The translations under genes and the position numbers were made by a program. Shown in pieces: positions 61,661-64,000 of a stretch of 64,000 bases of DNA. How positions within the stretch are numbered: the first letter of the stretch is position 1; every line of letters starts with the position of its first letter. The notes beneath the pieces are model-generated. The model was not told the origin of the DNA. It made no database searches and saw nothing but the letters and a program-made list of their open reading frames with translations. The stretch comes from Macrothele yani. Lineage: Eukaryota; Arthropoda; Arachnida; Araneae; Macrothelidae. The stretch is taken from assembly GCA_039090855.1 (NCBI GenBank), contig CM077010.1, forward strand, positions 48,068,905 through 48,132,904. Reading direction: 5' to 3'.

Positions 61661-62116
61661 GGGAGAAAACTAATGGCATATTTGGATCGGTAAATTACGA
61701 ATTAATTTACGGTCTTTCCCCAAAGAATGAAAAAAACATATCTATAATTTTTTTTATTTAATGTTAAGCATTCATTGAAGTTTTAAGCAGATTGTCTAGC
61801 GTGTGATGGTGGGAAGTTTTTAGTTGTTGTTGTTGTTTTTAACCCTATTTGTTTCCATATTACGTATTTGTCTCGGCTTCTAAATATTTTGTTTTGTAAA
61901 AAAAGGTTCCCAAGTTTATATTTCAGATATTTCGCCAAGGTCTGACAATAAGAACATGAAAATTTAATATACCGTGTAGAAGAAATGCTTCATTAAAAAC
62001 TTCATGAGGACTAATGTCGATGTTCTTCTGGGTCAGGAGAAATAAACATCGAACACAAAATTGTCTTAGTATATTTTGCAACCTTGATTTGTTCTCCTAA
62101 GAAATTAATTTCTTCT
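61661..62116. other. no recognisable feature
   Basis: AT-rich; 'ttgttgttgttgttttt' near 61826 is a short microsatellite. Confidence 0.4.
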
Positions 62117-62308
62117 TATACACCAAAACTCAATGCTGTCGAGACACGATGCAAAAAATTTCCTGATGACGGACCCATAGTGGATCTGAAAGATCTCGCG
62201 ACGATTTTAATCTGGTTTTAATTGTAAATAAAAGTTCATCTTTTAAAATCTGCAATTATTTCCATATTTTTTGCATCGTGTCTCGACAGCATTGAGTTTT
62301 GGTGTATA
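62117..62308. mobile_element. MITE with perfect 43-bp terminal repeats
   Basis: 'TATACACCAAAACTCAATGC' onward (62117-62159) is mirrored exactly at 62266-62308. The ends read TA-TACACC and GGTGTA-TA, consistent with a TA duplication. Length is 192 bp and it is non-coding. Confidence 0.9.
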
Positions 62309-62739
62309 TAAACTGGCACGAATGAGAAAAACGGAATCTTGGATAATTTCTTCTTCTTCGCCCTGTAGCTCTATTAATTCGTTGGCATACTCCAAGACGT
62401 TAAGATTTTAAAAATTGACCAACAGTAAGGGGTAATCAAATAGCAACAGCATTGAATCAGCAGCCATCTTGGTCCGCAATAATCCTTCTGACGTCACATG
62501 AATAAGGACCATTACACTTTGATTTAGAAAGTTCTCGGGTCATACGCGAACATTCTTTCTACGTAATTTCTGCAGTACATTATGAATTGAATCAAACATG
62601 ATTGCTTTCCACCTGACATCTGTTCACAGCCAACTTCCAGCCCCCATAGATGGCGCTGCACGTTCAATTTGTCTCCGTCGTTTCACAACCGCTAGCATTA
62701 CGTTTGCCAGTCTATTCTCCTCGGGTATGGTACGAAACG
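62309..62739. other. no recognisable feature
   Basis: Nothing recognised. Confidence 0.4.
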
Positions 62740-63386
62740 TCGACAGTCAAAACGTTGGCGGTCATAATGCCGATAGGGTCAAAACGTCGACAGTCAAAAT
62801 GTCAACACGGTCATAGTGTCGACAGAGTCAGAAAAAATCTCGACTGTCAAAATGTCAACACGGTCATAGTGTCGACAGAGTCAGAAAAAATCTCGACAAT
62901 CAAAATGTCGATACGGTCACAATGCCGATAGGGTCAAAACGTCGACAGTCAAAATGTCAACACGGTCATACTGTCGACAGGGTCAGAAAAATCTCGACAA
63001 TCAAAATGACTACAATCAAACTGTCGACACGGTCATAATGCCGATAAGGTCAAAACGTCGACAGTCAAAATGTCGACACGGCCATAGTGTCGACAGAGTC
63101 AGAAAAATCTCGACAATCAAAATGTAGACACGGCCATGATGCCGATAAGGTCAAAACGTCGACAGTCAAAATGTCAACACGGTCATAGTGTCGACAGGGT
63201 CAGAAAAAATATCGACAATCAAAATGACTACAATTAAAATGTCGAACACGGTCATAATGCCGACAGGGTCGAAACGTCGACAGTCAAAATGTCGACATGG
63301 TCATGTGTTGACAGGGTCAGAAAAATCTGGACAATCAAAATGGCGACAATTAAAATGTCGATACGGTCATGATGTCGACAGGGCCT
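62740..63386. repeat. GTCGAC-rich minisatellite, about 650 bp
   Basis: Subunits of 15-20 bp ('gtcgacagtcaaaatg', 'tcaacacggtcatagt', 'gtcgacagagtcagaaaaa', 'tctcgacaatcaaaatg', 'atgccgatagggtcaaaac') combine into higher units of roughly 65-120 bp, in changing order. Short open stretches across it are by-products. Confidence 0.9.
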
Positions 63387-63825
63387 GAATATTATTATTT
63401 TTTCTTTCTTTTTTTTATTTGCTAATTAGAACGTAGCTGTTGAAATGTCGAAATTATTTGCTTCTTAAACGGACAGACAGATAAGGAATCCCTCCCTCCA
63501 TTTAACGTCAATCCTATCTAAGGATCACTAGGATTCCTTTTTATGGGCTGGTAATACCGAGCGAATCCTCATTCCTGGTCTTGATACTTGTTAGCGGCAA
63601 ATTCGCATACGTCTAAATATGTCGATGGAATTAAGTAATGTCCTTTAAACTTGATATCCTTTCACCTTACTTAATTTCTGAGCTACTGAATAATCCAGCG
63701 CTTAGCCTCTCAACGTGGAACACGGGTATAGTATTAAATTTCGTGAAGAACCGTAAACAACAGGATTTCTAAAGCATTGTTCCTCATATGTTTTAACCTC
63801 TCCTATATCCTTCCCGAAATTTGTA
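63387..63825. other. no recognisable feature
   Basis: T-rich start and otherwise unremarkable. Confidence 0.4.
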
Positions 63826-64000
63826 CACGGTCGGATCAGAATAATATGTCCACCCCCGAAATCACAGTGTATCCGCCCAGGCGCGTCACAGAGTGCCTGT
63901 GACAAGGTCGATCACACGGTGATATAAGCAGCCGGTCAGGACAGATGAGCCATAGTGCGTTAATTGAGAACAATGGGCAGAGGTAGTGATCTAACGGACG
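63826..64000 (+). mobile_element. Tc1-B element, second copy (cut by window end)
   Basis: Starts after TA (63824-63825) with 'CACGGTCGGATCAGAATAAT'. Closely follows the Tc1-B copy at 12574 through 'gacagatgagccatagtgcg'. The transposase ATG is at 63974 ('MGRGSDLTD', against MDRGTDLTD in the first copy). Confidence 0.88.

Overview
This is an AT-rich eukaryotic window that is almost entirely transposable-element sequence. It carries one convincing host-gene exon, the first coding exon of a two-pore-domain potassium channel at 53418-53865 on the minus strand, ending in a GT donor site. The mix of Tc1/mariner families, tRNA-headed SINEs, an RTE-type LINE, a Tx1-like LINE, P-type THAP transposase, hAT, Penelope-like GIY-YIG and HINE/DINE-1-like elements fits an arthropod. 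A chelicerate, perhaps a spider, is my best guess, but that rests on general resemblance and not on a search.

Layout. 1-5000: mariner relics on the minus strand, a long inverted-repeat element flanked by TTAA (819-1466), and three tRNA-derived SINE families (A, B and C below). 5066-8824: a decayed P-superfamily element with a THAP domain, candidate terminal repeats and an imperfect 8-bp target duplication. 8850-17400: mariner, LINE and Tc1 relics nested in one another. A Tc1 splits a LINE at 10481/11894, and another Tc1 splits a mariner at 15838/17223; that mariner also carries an internal tandem amplification. 18322-22470: an unidentified basic ORF behind a 165-bp tandem duplication, then a 5'-truncated RTE-type LINE with a trinucleotide tail, then a mariner. 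25150-30080: a 34-bp minisatellite, mariner and Tc1 relics, the best-preserved Tc1 (one premature stop), and a hAT relic. 30232-36363: two HINE/DINE-1-like elements with a 146-bp internal array, a duplicated SINE, a Tc1, and 430-bp direct repeats.

37260-42770: SINEs, three foldback elements, a Penelope-like 3' end with a GIY-YIG nuclease, and a Tc1 with perfect 29-bp terminal repeats. 42776-50018: a HINE-like element split by a full-length 6.35-kb Tx1-like LINE with a 13-bp target-site duplication inside the HINE terminal hairpin. 51321-53152: a foldback, a fourth HINE-like element and an unidentified ORF pair. 53418-53865: the K2P exon. 55767-58107: a mariner whose transposase gene holds 18 copies of a 63-bp unit. 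58168-59824: a DD37D-like mariner relative with a SINE in its terminal repeat. 60628-64000: a second TTAA element, a THAP-domain relic split by a SINE, a perfect 43-bp-arm foldback, a GTCGAC-rich minisatellite, and the start of another Tc1-like element.

Nothing here forms an operon or pathway. The relationships that matter are insertion order and sequence amplification. The strongest candidates for something new are the LINE sitting precisely in the HINE hairpin, and the two mariner transposase genes that grew tandem arrays inside their coding sequence with higher-order duplications. The window contains no intact transposase: each shows frameshifts, stops or changed catalytic residues.
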